In this document: piece by piece, positions 36,411 to 44,189 of the stretch | Layout of the letters: every line of letters starts with the position of its first letter | Numbering within the stretch: position 1 is the first letter of the stretch | NCBI GenBank assembly: GCA_045538555.1 | Contig: JAZSRP010000036.1 | Span: 15,633-79,632, forward strand | Source: Coliplasma sp045538555 | GTDB taxonomy: Bacteria; Bacillota; Clostridia; Oscillospirales; CAG-382 | Direction of reading: 5' to 3' | DNA: 64,000 bases | Notes under the pieces: generated by a model | Database searches by the model: none | What the model saw: the letters and a program-made list of their open reading frames with translations, nothing else | What the model was told of the DNA's origin: nothing | Position numbers and translations under genes: made by a program

Positions 36411-36602
36411 TCAGTCCTCTTTGTCCTTGACCTGAAGAACTACTTTGTTTCCGTAGTTACCGCAGTTTCTGCAAACGCGGTGAGAAAGGACATATTCGCC
36501 GCACTTGGGGCACTTGTTCATTCCGGGAAGGTCAAGCTTCCAGGTGGAAGAACGCCTTTTATCTCTTCTTGCTTTGGACACTTTTCTCTTAGGTACAGCC
36601 AT
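36411..36602 (-). CDS. rpmF: 50S ribosomal protein L32
   Basis: A 63-residue large-subunit protein with the typical MAVPKRKVSKARRDKRRS start. Two CxxC pairs (CPKC and CRNC) mark the zinc-binding form. It follows yceD as in most bacteria. Confidence 0.97.
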   Translation of the reverse strand: MAVPKRKVSKARRDKRRSSTWKLDLPGMNKCPKCGEYVLSHRVCRNCGNYGNKVVLQVKDKED

Positions 36603-36637
36603 TGTAGTGATCCTCCTTGTTTTGTATCAAAATTTTT

Positions 36638-37120
36638 TTATTCAAAATAATTTTTGAGGACGTCCCAGCGGGAGTCACGCTCAACAGTCTGACAGGAGCA
36701 GCTTGTCCTGTTGAGATCACAGCCGCACTTGGGACACAGCCCCAAGCAGTCCTCACGGCACAAAAAGCGGGACGGAAGCTCCAGCACCACAGTGCTCTCC
36801 AAATATGACGACAGGTCAAGCTTGGAGTCAACAATGATCAAGAACTCATCCTCATCCTCATTGGCCAGCTTGTCCGTAAGCTTGGCACAAAGTGGAATGT
36901 CAAAGGACAGGTCAAACTCCGCTGAGCACCTGGCGCAAACCGCCCTGCCATACACGGACACGCTGCCCTCAAGGACAATATAGCCCGAATGATTGCTGAT
37001 AACACCGATTGCCTCGCCCGTACCGGAGACGATATCTCCGGAAAGCAATGTCAAATCAAGTGTTTGACGGAAGTCAACGGATGGGATCCGCCCTTCCAAT
37101 AATTTTTTCAGATCAAGCAA
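36638..37120 (-). CDS. yceD: YceD/DUF177 protein (23S rRNA accumulation) with TTG start
   Basis: Conserved partner of rpmF, linked in E. coli and plants to 23S rRNA accumulation. I place the start at a TTG (37120), 8 nt after a GGGAGG site, giving 160 residues that begin LDLKKLLEGR after the initiator; this matches DUF177 N-termini. An ATG 13 codons upstream has no good site and almost touches the predicted transcription start. Cysteine pairs CARC, CREDC and CPKCGC suggest zinc binding. Confidence 0.9.
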   Translation of the reverse strand: MLDLKKLLEGRIPSVDFRQTLDLTLLSGDIVSGTGEAIGVISNHSGYIVLEGSVSVYGRAVCARCSAEFDLSFDIPLCAKLTDKLANEDEDEFLIIVDSKLDLSSYLESTVVLELPSRFLCREDCLGLCPKCGCDLNRTSCSCQTVERDSRWDVLKNYFE

Positions 37121-37162
37121 ACTAATGCCCTCCCGCAAAATACGCACAAAGACGCACATTCC

Positions 37163-37191
37163 ATTATAATGTGGGTTGTGCTGTTTGTCAA
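37163..37191 (-). promoter_or_regulatory. Consensus sigma-A promoter of yceD-rpmF
   Basis: TTGACA (37191-37186), 17 nt, TATAAT (37168-37163): a perfect consensus on the minus strand, about 45 nt before the TTG start. Confidence 0.93.
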
Positions 37192-37303
37192 CAGTTTTTT
37201 TGCCTTTTTTGGTCTTTTTTCCGTTTTTTGGAGGGTTTGATTTTTCACAACAGCTCTTTTTTGATCAAACCTGTCAATCATTGTCCAAAAAAAGGAAAAT
37301 ATA

Positions 37304-37332
37304 TTGAAACCAAATTCATTGTATGGTAGTAT
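37304..37332 (+). promoter_or_regulatory. Promoter of the small membrane protein / trmK unit
   Basis: TTGAAA (37304-37309), 17 nt, TAGTAT (37327-37332) on the plus strand, 44 nt before the TTG start of the 60-residue gene. Confidence 0.7.
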
Positions 37333-37375
37333 AGTCGAGTGGTCACCGTGGCAAAATACCCGTGAGGTGATCAAA

Positions 37376-37558
37376 TTGAGTTGTATGAAAAAAATGATCT
37401 CTACCAACAAAACACTGACCTATATGGTCATGTGCACGGCAGGAGTGATGCTGAGCATCGCCGCAACAAAAATGCTGATCGGTCATTGTTGCTGCACAGA
37501 ATCGCTCAAAAGCAAAGCAAAACGTGCTTTGAAATCGGTAGAAGAAAAAATGATGTGA
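37376..37558 (+). CDS. Small cysteine-containing membrane protein, unknown
   Basis: I do not recognise this gene. The proposed TTG start at 37376 lies 6 nt after GAGGTG, giving 60 residues. One membrane helix (TYMVMCTAGVMLSIAATKML) is followed by a Cys triplet (HCCCTES) and a short basic amphipathic tail. A dedicated promoter and ribosome-binding site argue that it is real. An ATG three codons later is the alternative start. It sits just upstream of trmK and may be co-transcribed with it. Confidence 0.6.
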   Translation: MSCMKKMISTNKTLTYMVMCTAGVMLSIAATKMLIGHCCCTESLKSKAKRALKSVEEKMM

Positions 37559-37612
37559 GCTTTTTTGGGGGATGCTCCCCCACAAAAAGCCACATGGGTC
37601 GGAGCGTTACAT

Positions 37613-38281
37613 ATGTTTTTGGGAAACCGTCTCGAGGCCGCACTTTCCATACTCATGCAGTGCGGAAAACAAAATCTTTTTGCAGATATCGGCAGTGATC
37701 ACGCATATCTTGCCATTGAAGCAATGGCAAGAGGGTTGGCAGTCCATGCCGTGGCATCTGACATCAACCCTGCCCCACTTGAATCCGGAAGAGAAAACGC
37801 AGCAGCACGGGGGATATTTCCGGATTTTTTGCTATCTGACGGTTTTGACGCATTGGAATCTCTTCCAATCGATTCCGCAGCCATTTGCGGAATGGGAGGA
37901 GAACTGATGGCGGTAATGATCGACAGAAGCTCCGTTGCAAAAAAAGTGGATCTGATCCTGCAGCCAATGTCAAAAACCGACTCGCTGCGTGCTTTTTTGT
38001 GGAGCAACGGGTACGAGATATTATCCGAGACATTTGTTTCGGAGGGAAACAAGCCCTACGTCATCATTCGTGCAAAATACACAGGAAAAAACACTCAATA
38101 TTCCGTATCCGATACCCTGTTGGGAAAAATTTGCCCTGAAACAGATGCTTTTTCACTTTATTTCAAAAAAGTAATGCATCGTCTCAAAAAACAGCTTGAC
38201 GGACTGAAAAAGTCCGGCGGGGACACAGCCGCTATCAAGCTGCTGATTGATGCATGTCAGAAGCAAAAAGTCAGCAGGTGA
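37613..38281 (+). CDS. trmK: tRNA (adenine22-N1)-methyltransferase TrmK
   Basis: Makes m1A22 in tRNA using S-adenosylmethionine. It has 222 residues: the SAM site is FADIGSDHAYLAI followed by ASDINPAPLESG; CGMGGELM is the family motif, and LILQPMSKTDSLR follows. The ATG at 37613 lies 8 nt after GGAG. The usual Nif3-like partner gene is absent. The 3' end overlaps the convergent YcxB-like gene by 25 nt. Confidence 0.93.
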   Translation: MFLGNRLEAALSILMQCGKQNLFADIGSDHAYLAIEAMARGLAVHAVASDINPAPLESGRENAAARGIFPDFLLSDGFDALESLPIDSAAICGMGGELMAVMIDRSSVAKKVDLILQPMSKTDSLRAFLWSNGYEILSETFVSEGNKPYVIIRAKYTGKNTQYSVSDTLLGKICPETDAFSLYFKKVMHRLKKQLDGLKKSGGDTAAIKLLIDACQKQKVSR

Positions 38282-38787
38282 TTGGGAACGATCTTGATCA
38301 AAAACGCACGTGTTTCCTCGGGAGTCATATTCAGATTCCGCTTTGGGAGTATCAGCACGGATTTTTTGTCAAAATACAGGTACAAAGCCGCCTTTGTATC
38401 ATAGATCATCTTGAGATCTTCATAAAAATATTCGTTTCTTTCGGGCTCCGGCTCAAGCATCAGGTCGTGTACAAGGCCATTCTTGCCAAACACGACTTTT
38501 TGTTTTGCTCTCACGATATTGGCGCGGCTCTTGCAAAAGTTCTTTACGTTCACTCTTACAACGTAGCCAAACATTCCGCAGCACAAAAGCAAAATACCTG
38601 CAATAATGAGATATTTTGCGGTACGGGAATATATACCCAGCAGGGCAAAATACAGGCATATTGCCGCCATCAAAAAGGCAAGAATCATCATTTTTATGCG
38701 GTAATATTTGCCTTTGAATATATTGAACCTCACAAAAGAGGAATAATCCGGAATGGCAACAAAGCCAAAGGATTCAAGCGCTTTCAT
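38257..38787 (-). CDS. YcxB-like membrane protein
   Basis: A 176-residue protein with two adjacent membrane helices (residues about 33-52 and 58-78) followed by a YcxB-type soluble domain (VVFGKNGLVHD, YEDLKMIYDTKAALYLYFDK, ILPKRNL). Function is unknown. It lies 3 nt downstream of apgM in the same direction and its stop region overlaps the end of trmK on the opposite strand. Confidence 0.75.
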   Translation of the reverse strand: MKALESFGFVAIPDYSSFVRFNIFKGKYYRIKMMILAFLMAAICLYFALLGIYSRTAKYLIIAGILLLCCGMFGYVVRVNVKNFCKSRANIVRAKQKVVFGKNGLVHDLMLEPEPERNEYFYEDLKMIYDTKAALYLYFDKKSVLILPKRNLNMTPEETRAFLIKIVPNHLLTFCF

Positions 38788-38790
38788 AGT

Positions 38791-40002
38791 CTATTCTCCC
38801 AAAAATTTGTTCAGCAGCTGCTCACCCGTCTCAAAATACAAGCCGCCGTCAAATCCCGATTTTTCATCATAAATATCGATCCCGCTGTCACGCTCCATGG
38901 TTGAATCATAGATGACAAAAGGAACAGCATCACGTGCATGGGTGCGGGCATAAATCGGAGTGGGATGGTCAGGTGTCAGCAATATTCGGTACGGTTCACC
39001 GCAGCCGCGCAAATACTCAAGCAGTCTGCCAAGAATATATTTATCAATATTCTCAATTGATTTTATCTTTGCTTCGATATTTCCCTGATGTCCGCATTCG
39101 TCGGGGGCCTCAACGTGAATATACACAAAATCACAGCCCTTCTTCAGCTCGTTGACAGCGCAGTCACACTTGCCTATATAATTGGTGTCGAGTGTGCCGG
39201 TAGCACCCTCTACAAGCGGAACATGCATTCCCGCACAGGCACCTATGCCCTTGATGAGATCCACGGCGCAGACCACAGAGCCCTGAAGGCCCGTTTTTTC
39301 TGCAAATGAAGGCAGGGACGGTTTTTTGCCCGGACTCCAGAGCCAGAGAGAATTGGCTTTTTTCAGTCCTCTCTTTTCACGGTCAAGATTCAAAGGATGG
39401 GTGTTGAGAAATTCATACGACTCACGCATCAGATCAAGCATTGGCTTTCCAAGCTCACCCTTTGGCAGATACTCACCGATCGTCTTGCCCAAAATATCGT
39501 GAGGACGTGCAAAATCTGTGTATTCAGGGCAGTTTTTCCAGATCAGGCAATGACGGTAGCTGACGCCGGTATAAAAATGGCGAGATTCGTTTCCAAACCT
39601 TTTTTTCACCGCTTCGATCAGCACTCTTGCCTCATCCGTGGGGATCTCGTCAGAGGAATGGTCAAGCATTGTCAGTGTTTCATAGTTTCCGCCGCCTCCG
39701 AGGGAAACAAGGTTTGCACGGATGGCAGTATCCTCAGGTGCCATCTCGATGCCCATGCTTGCCGCCTCAAGAGGAGAGCGGCCCTTTGAATAGATCTTTG
39801 GGTCATAACCCATGATAGAAAGGTTGGCGGTATCGCTCTCGGGTACCATTCCCTCGGGCACGGTGCTTACTCTTCCGTTGATTCCGCGGGAGGCAAGAAA
39901 GTTCATATTTGGCTTGAACGCCTTTGTCAGCGGAGTCATGCCGTCAAGCTCAGACAGCGGAAGGTCGGCCATTCCGTCGCCGAGAACAACTATATATTTC
40001 AT
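38791..40002 (-). CDS. apgM: Cofactor-independent phosphoglycerate mutase, archaeal (ApgM) type
   Basis: Interconverts 3- and 2-phosphoglycerate. It has 403 residues of the alkaline-phosphatase superfamily: the N-terminal metal motif YIVVLGDGMADLPL, the catalytic serine region VPESDTANLSIMGYDP, EAPDECGHQGN, and DHPTPIYARTHARDAVPF. This type is smaller than GpmI and is common in Clostridia. The ATG at 40002 follows GAGGG by 8 nt. Confidence 0.94.
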   Translation of the reverse strand: MKYIVVLGDGMADLPLSELDGMTPLTKAFKPNMNFLASRGINGRVSTVPEGMVPESDTANLSIMGYDPKIYSKGRSPLEAASMGIEMAPEDTAIRANLVSLGGGGNYETLTMLDHSSDEIPTDEARVLIEAVKKRFGNESRHFYTGVSYRHCLIWKNCPEYTDFARPHDILGKTIGEYLPKGELGKPMLDLMRESYEFLNTHPLNLDREKRGLKKANSLWLWSPGKKPSLPSFAEKTGLQGSVVCAVDLIKGIGACAGMHVPLVEGATGTLDTNYIGKCDCAVNELKKGCDFVYIHVEAPDECGHQGNIEAKIKSIENIDKYILGRLLEYLRGCGEPYRILLTPDHPTPIYARTHARDAVPFVIYDSTMERDSGIDIYDEKSGFDGGLYFETGEQLLNKFLGE

Positions 40003-40101
40003 AGCTATCACCCTCTTTTACACTTTTTTTAAGTATATCAAATACATCGTCCAAAATCAATCGTCATTTCAACGGTTTTTGACCCGTGTATTCTTTTTTC
40101 G

Positions 40102-40130
40102 TTGACAAATACACGGGGCTCGGGTATAAT
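40102..40130 (+). promoter_or_regulatory. Consensus promoter of the PqqD-peptidase-SLOG operon
   Basis: TTGACA (40102-40107), exactly 17 nt, TATAAT (40125-40130). Perfect consensus, about 30 nt upstream of the pqqD-like gene. Confidence 0.93.
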
Positions 40131-40160
40131 AAACCTATATTTCACTGCGGGAGGAACGAC

Positions 40161-40421
40161 ATGAAAATCAAACAGGGCTTTATGCTCCGCGAGGTTGCGG
40201 GCAGTTTTGTGGTGGTGAACGTCAGCGGCGAGCTGTCATTCAACGGAATGATCACTCTCAACGACACCGGCGCATATATCTGGAGAAAACTGGAGCAGGG
40301 GCTCTCTCATCAGGAGATCGCATCAGCTCTTGCAGCAGACTATGAGGTCGATCCGGAGATCGCCCAACGTGATGTTGGCGTTTTTTTGGACAAAATGATG
40401 GGAGCAGGTATTCTTGAATAA
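40161..40421 (+). CDS. PqqD-family peptide-binding chaperone
   Basis: An 86-residue winged-helix RiPP recognition element. The fold is visible as VVNVSGELSFNGMITLNDTGAYIWRKLEQG, here broken at SGELSFNGMITLNDTG, followed by SHQEIASALAADYEVD. Such proteins normally present a precursor peptide to a radical SAM enzyme. GGAGG is 6 nt before the ATG. The stop overlaps the next gene by 8 nt. No precursor peptide or radical SAM partner is in this operon. Confidence 0.85.
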   Translation: MKIKQGFMLREVAGSFVVVNVSGELSFNGMITLNDTGAYIWRKLEQGLSHQEIASALAADYEVDPEIAQRDVGVFLDKMMGAGILE

Positions 40422-40887
40422 GATCGTCTCCCTCTCCGACCTTTATCCTCTCATAAAAGAGCAGCTGGAAAACGGCGGTTCCGCTTCTTTTACCATCAGG
40501 GGCATCAGCATGACCCCTATGCTGAAAAACGGTGTCGACAGCGTGCGCATTGTCAGTCCGCAGTTCCCGTTAAAAAAATACCAGATACCTTTTTATCGCC
40601 GTGCCGACGGTTCTTTCATACTGCATCGTGTTATCAAAATCAAAAAAGACGGGTACGTATGCAGAGGCGACCATCAGTTTGTGAAAGAATACGGCGTCAC
40701 AGACGATATGATTATCGGCGTCACTGAAGCATATACACACAACGGGCAATGGAAAAACATGACTTCTTTTTCGCAGCGTGTGTACAGCTTTTTCCGTGTC
40801 AACAGCGCCCCTGTCAGGTTTTTGTTATTCCGTATATGGAAATATTCAAAAGCTGTGTGCAAAAAGCTCTTTGGGAGAAAAAAATGA
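40414..40887 (+). CDS. S24/S26-type peptidase, Ser-His form
   Basis: A 157-residue protein with the signal-peptidase-like core: the catalytic serine lies in RGISMTPML, and ILHRVI supplies a histidine in place of the usual lysine, as in SipW/Sec11-type enzymes; YVCRGDHQ follows. The usual N-terminal membrane helix is missing; only a basic amphipathic C-terminus (FLLFRIWKYSKAV) could touch the membrane. Pairing with a PqqD protein suggests processing of a modified peptide. TTG at the start overlaps the PqqD stop. Confidence 0.82.
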   Translation: MNKIVSLSDLYPLIKEQLENGGSASFTIRGISMTPMLKNGVDSVRIVSPQFPLKKYQIPFYRRADGSFILHRVIKIKKDGYVCRGDHQFVKEYGVTDDMIIGVTEAYTHNGQWKNMTSFSQRVYSFFRVNSAPVRFLLFRIWKYSKAVCKKLFGRKK

Positions 40888-41213
40888 AGGTTGCCGTAAT
40901 TGGCTCACGCACTCTCAAGTGCAACAACATCGGTGATTATATCCCGGCGGAGACAACGCTGATCATCTCAGGCGGTGCCGAGGGAATCGACACCGAGGCA
41001 GAGAGATACGCCGACAGAGCAGGTATAAAAAAGCTCATTCTCCCTCCCGACTATGACTTGTACGGAAAGCAGGCACCATTGATACGTGACCGCATCATTG
41101 TAGATATGGCTGATATGGTGGTGGCGCTGTGGGACGGAGAATCCGCAGGAACCATGTTTTCTGTTTCCTACGCAAAGCAATCGGGTGTTCCCGTCAAGCT
41201 TTATATTCTGTAA
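40884..41213 (+). CDS. SLOG-superfamily protein (DUF2493-like)
   Basis: A 109-residue Rossmann-like protein: VAVIGSRTL at the start, IISGGAEGIDTEAERYA as the nucleotide-binding loop, and VVALWDGESAGTMFSVSYA near the end. SLOG proteins are thought to bind or process nucleotides; DprA and LOG are relatives. The ATG overlaps the peptidase stop (ATGA). Its part in the operon is unknown. Confidence 0.85.
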   Translation: MKVAVIGSRTLKCNNIGDYIPAETTLIISGGAEGIDTEAERYADRAGIKKLILPPDYDLYGKQAPLIRDRIIVDMADMVVALWDGESAGTMFSVSYAKQSGVPVKLYIL

Positions 41214-41221
41214 CATCAAAA

Positions 41222-41260
41222 AACGGATCATACCCCTTTTGGGGCAGGATCCGTTTTTTT
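41222..41260. terminator. Bidirectional terminator
   Basis: Stem AACGGATC / GATCCGTT with an inner CCCC/GGGG hairpin and flanking A and T tracts; shared by the SLOG operon (plus) and pdp (minus). Confidence 0.9.
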
Positions 41261-41261
41261 G

Positions 41262-42563
41262 TTATCTGATTATATCCAAAACGGAGGGCTCGCGTCTGGG
41301 AGGAATGGGCTCAATTGTAACAGAAGAAAGATATTTTTTTATTGACGGCTCAAACAGCTCCTTTTTTTCGCCAAACACTGTTGCGATTGGTTCCCCTGCC
41401 AAAACAAAATCGCCATAGGTTTTTTGTATCACAATGCCCGCCGAAGGATCGATAGCATCCTCTTTTGCGGCTCTGCCCGCTCCCAAAATCATTGCAGCAA
41501 TACCAACTCCCTCCGTGTCGATTTTTGTCAGGAATCCCTCACGGGGCGAAACCACCGTCTCTGAATAAGCAGCAACACCAAAGCTATCGCTTTCAAGCAC
41601 AGAAACATCTCCACCCTGTGCAGATATCCACTCACAGAATTTTTTGTACGCACTTCCGGAGGAGATGCACTCGGTCACCATGGACTCGCTTTTTTCTATC
41701 TCTATTCCAAGCGTTAGGGCAACCAGCTCCGACGCAAGGCGGTGGCAGACAGTATACAAGGGTGTATCTGTCTCTCCTCCGCGCAGCAGAGAAACCGCTT
41801 CTTTTACTTCCAGTGCGTTTCCCACTGTTCTGCCGAGAGGAACATCCATATTTGTCACTACTGCACAGACGTTTCTGCCGTTTGATTTTCCGATAGAAAC
41901 CATTTTTTGTGCCAGCTCCAGTGCCATAGAGTGTTCTTTTGCAAAAGCACCGCTTCCCGTTTTTACGTCAAGAACAATATTCTTCGAACCGCCCGCCAGC
42001 TTTTTGCTCATGATGCTCGATACTATCAGAGGAACACTGTCCACCGTGGCGGTAACGTCTCGGAGAGCATACAGTTTTTTGTCAGCCGGAACAAGGGTGC
42101 TGCAGGCGGACGTGACTCCGATACCGATTTTTTGAACCTGATCCCAAAGCTTTTTTGGAGTAAGATCGGTATCAAATCCGGGTATGGACTCCAGCTTGTC
42201 AATGGTTCCGCCGGTATGTCCCAGACCTCTGCCGGACATTTTTGCAACCTTGCATCCCAGAGCCGCCGCAACGGGCGCCACCACAAGGGTGGTCTTGTCA
42301 CCGACACCTCCCGTACTGTGCTTGTCCGCCGTAAGATCACCAAAAGAAGAAAGATCCACCATCTCCCCTGATTCTGCCATAAGTGCAGTAAGAACGGAGG
42401 TCTCTCTGTCCGTCATTCCGTTGCAGCAAACTGCCATCAGCAATGCCGAAAGCTGATAATCCGGAATCTCACCCGACACCACACCGGAAACAAAAAAACC
42501 GATCTCCTCGTCCGTCAGCTCATGTCCGTGTCGTTTTTTTGTGATTATTTCGTACATTCTCAT
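41262..42563 (-). CDS. pdp: Pyrimidine-nucleoside phosphorylase
   Basis: Splits uridine or thymidine with phosphate to base and (deoxy)ribose-1-phosphate. It has 433 residues with the class II signature ADKHSTGGVGDKTTLVVAP, followed by KMSGRGLGHTGGT, and the C-terminal GAGRAAKEDAIDP region. GGAG lies 7 nt before the ATG. It is the last gene of a deoC-cdd-pdp operon. Confidence 0.95.
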   Translation of the reverse strand: MRMYEIITKKRHGHELTDEEIGFFVSGVVSGEIPDYQLSALLMAVCCNGMTDRETSVLTALMAESGEMVDLSSFGDLTADKHSTGGVGDKTTLVVAPVAAALGCKVAKMSGRGLGHTGGTIDKLESIPGFDTDLTPKKLWDQVQKIGIGVTSACSTLVPADKKLYALRDVTATVDSVPLIVSSIMSKKLAGGSKNIVLDVKTGSGAFAKEHSMALELAQKMVSIGKSNGRNVCAVVTNMDVPLGRTVGNALEVKEAVSLLRGGETDTPLYTVCHRLASELVALTLGIEIEKSESMVTECISSGSAYKKFCEWISAQGGDVSVLESDSFGVAAYSETVVSPREGFLTKIDTEGVGIAAMILGAGRAAKEDAIDPSAGIVIQKTYGDFVLAGEPIATVFGEKKELFEPSIKKYLSSVTIEPIPPRREPSVLDIIR

Positions 42564-42584
42564 AGCTATTCTCCAAAACAGAAC

Positions 42585-42992
42585 CTATTCCATACTGTTT
42601 TTATCAAACCCGTGAGGCAAAAGGTCTGAAAGTCTATATTCATTATATCCGTCGTCCGTCACCAGCAGAACCGGCATATCGTCCGAGCAAAACTCGCTCA
42701 TCACCTGACGGCAGACACCGCAGGGCGGAAACTCGCCTTTTATCACCCCGCCTTTTCCTCCTGCCACCGCAATTGCCAAAAAACCACGTTTTCCTTCGCT
42801 GACTGCTTTGAATATTGCAACACGCTCGGCACATACTGTGGGAGAAAATGATGCGTTTTCAATATTACAGCCCGTAAAAACCGTGCCGTCGTCACACAAA
42901 AGAGCCGCTCCGACAAAATAACCCGAATACGGTGCGTAGGCAGATCTTGCCACCTCGCGGGCAAGGAGCGAAAGTTTTTCAAAATCCATCAT
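42585..42992 (-). CDS. cdd: Cytidine deaminase
   Basis: Converts (deoxy)cytidine to (deoxy)uridine. It has 135 residues with the zinc site: CAE (C in TVCAERVA) and PCGVC; the substrate motif is NIENASFSPT. Its ATG overlaps the deoC stop (ATGA), followed immediately by a second ATG that could equally be used. It feeds uridine to the downstream phosphorylase. Confidence 0.95.
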   Translation of the reverse strand: MMDFEKLSLLAREVARSAYAPYSGYFVGAALLCDDGTVFTGCNIENASFSPTVCAERVAIFKAVSEGKRGFLAIAVAGGKGGVIKGEFPPCGVCRQVMSEFCSDDMPVLLVTDDGYNEYRLSDLLPHGFDKNSME

Positions 42993-43645
42993 TTTTTGCC
43001 CTCCAGCTCTCTTACCATCCCGATGATCCTGCTGGTGCCCAGGCGGGATGCGCCAAGGGATATAAAATCAAATGCATCCTCAAGGGTTTTTATGCCCCCC
43101 GCCGCTTTTACCAAAAGGCCTTTTGGTGCATTGGCAGCAAGAAGCGCAACGTCCTCACGGGTTGCTCCCCATTTTGAAAAACCCGTGGAGGTCTTGATAA
43201 AATCCGCACCTGCAGAATGTACCACAGAGCAAAGAGCGATTTTTTCTTCATCGGTCAACAAGCAGGTCTCTATGATGACCTTGAGTATACCGTTTTTGCA
43301 GTTGTCACGAACCGCCTCAATCTCCGATTTTATCAGATCAAGCCGCCCCTCCTTTGCCCATCCGATATTGATGACCATATCAATCTCGTCAGCGCCTTCG
43401 GATACAGCGCGGGCAGTCTCAAGTTTCTTTTCAAAATTATATCCGCAGGGAAAACCCACCACGGTGCATACGGGCAGGTTGTCAGAAAGTATCTTTTTGG
43501 CAAACCCAACAAAAGACTGGGGAATACATACCGACGCCACACCATACTCCAGCCCCTCTCGGCATATAGTCTCAATTTGTTTTTGGGTGGAATCCGGTGC
43601 CAAAAGCGTATGATCTACCTTTTTGAGAATATTTTTCAGTTCCAT
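42989..43645 (-). CDS. deoC: Deoxyribose-phosphate aldolase
   Basis: Cleaves deoxyribose-5-phosphate to glyceraldehyde-3-phosphate and acetaldehyde. It has 218 residues. The Schiff-base lysine lies in FIKTSTGF; VKAAGGIKTLEDA holds the second active-site lysine. The operon lacks a phosphopentomutase and a DeoR-type regulator. It begins just after the ilvBN terminator. Confidence 0.96.
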   Translation of the reverse strand: MELKNILKKVDHTLLAPDSTQKQIETICREGLEYGVASVCIPQSFVGFAKKILSDNLPVCTVVGFPCGYNFEKKLETARAVSEGADEIDMVINIGWAKEGRLDLIKSEIEAVRDNCKNGILKVIIETCLLTDEEKIALCSVVHSAGADFIKTSTGFSKWGATREDVALLAANAPKGLLVKAAGGIKTLEDAFDFISLGASRLGTSRIIGMVRELEGKK

Positions 43646-43669
43646 ATCAATTCCCTCCTCGTTATGTCA

Positions 43670-43699
43670 CAAAGCCGAAAGCGATATACACTTTCGGCT
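43670..43699 (-). terminator. Terminator after ilvN
   Basis: Minus-strand stem GCCGAAAG / CTTTCGGC with a 9-nt loop, then TTTG. The T tract is short, so read-through into deoC is possible; no clear separate deoC promoter is seen. Confidence 0.6.
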
Positions 43700-43709
43700 C
43701 AAAAAACTT

Positions 43710-44189
43710 TTAGTTGATACTGCCTCTCTGCATAGCGGTAACACCCGTTCGGGAGATTTCCACCACACCGTAGGTTTTCATCATGTCAAAAAATGCTTTT
43801 GTTTTTGATTCCTCGCCGGAGATCTCAAATATCAGACTGTCGGGACATACGTCAACGATTTTTGCTTTGAAAATCTCCGCAACTCCTTTTATGGTCTCTC
43901 GGGTGCTGTCATCCGCTCTGACCTTGACCAAAAACAGCTCTCTGCACACCGCATCGTCCAAAAGGCACACAGAAAGAACGTCAACAACCTTTGAAAGCTG
44001 CTTTCGGATCTGAGCAAGGGTATGCTCATCGCCAAAAAACTCAATGGTCATACGGGAGACCTTGGGATCATCAGTCTCGCCTACGGTCAAACTTTTTATG
44101 TTATAACCGCGGCGGGAAAACAGACCCGAAATTCGGGTCAGCACACCAAAGTGGTTGTTCACAAAAACAGAAAGCAAGTAGTTTTTCAT
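43710..44189 (-). CDS. ilvN: Acetolactate synthase small (regulatory) subunit
   Basis: Regulatory subunit giving valine feedback control of branched-chain amino acid synthesis. It has 159 residues with an N-terminal ACT domain (VNNHFGVLTRISGLFSRRGY) and the ALS_ss_C domain. The ATG overlaps the ilvB stop (ATGA). Confidence 0.95.
   Translation of the reverse strand: MKNYLLSVFVNNHFGVLTRISGLFSRRGYNIKSLTVGETDDPKVSRMTIEFFGDEHTLAQIRKQLSKVVDVLSVCLLDDAVCRELFLVKVRADDSTRETIKGVAEIFKAKIVDVCPDSLIFEISGEESKTKAFFDMMKTYGVVEISRTGVTAMQRGSIN

Noticed and set aside
37565..37590. GGGGGA/TCCCCC hairpin before trmK as a terminator
   Set aside because: No T run follows the stem on either strand; it may be a processing or stabilising hairpin, but termination is not supported.
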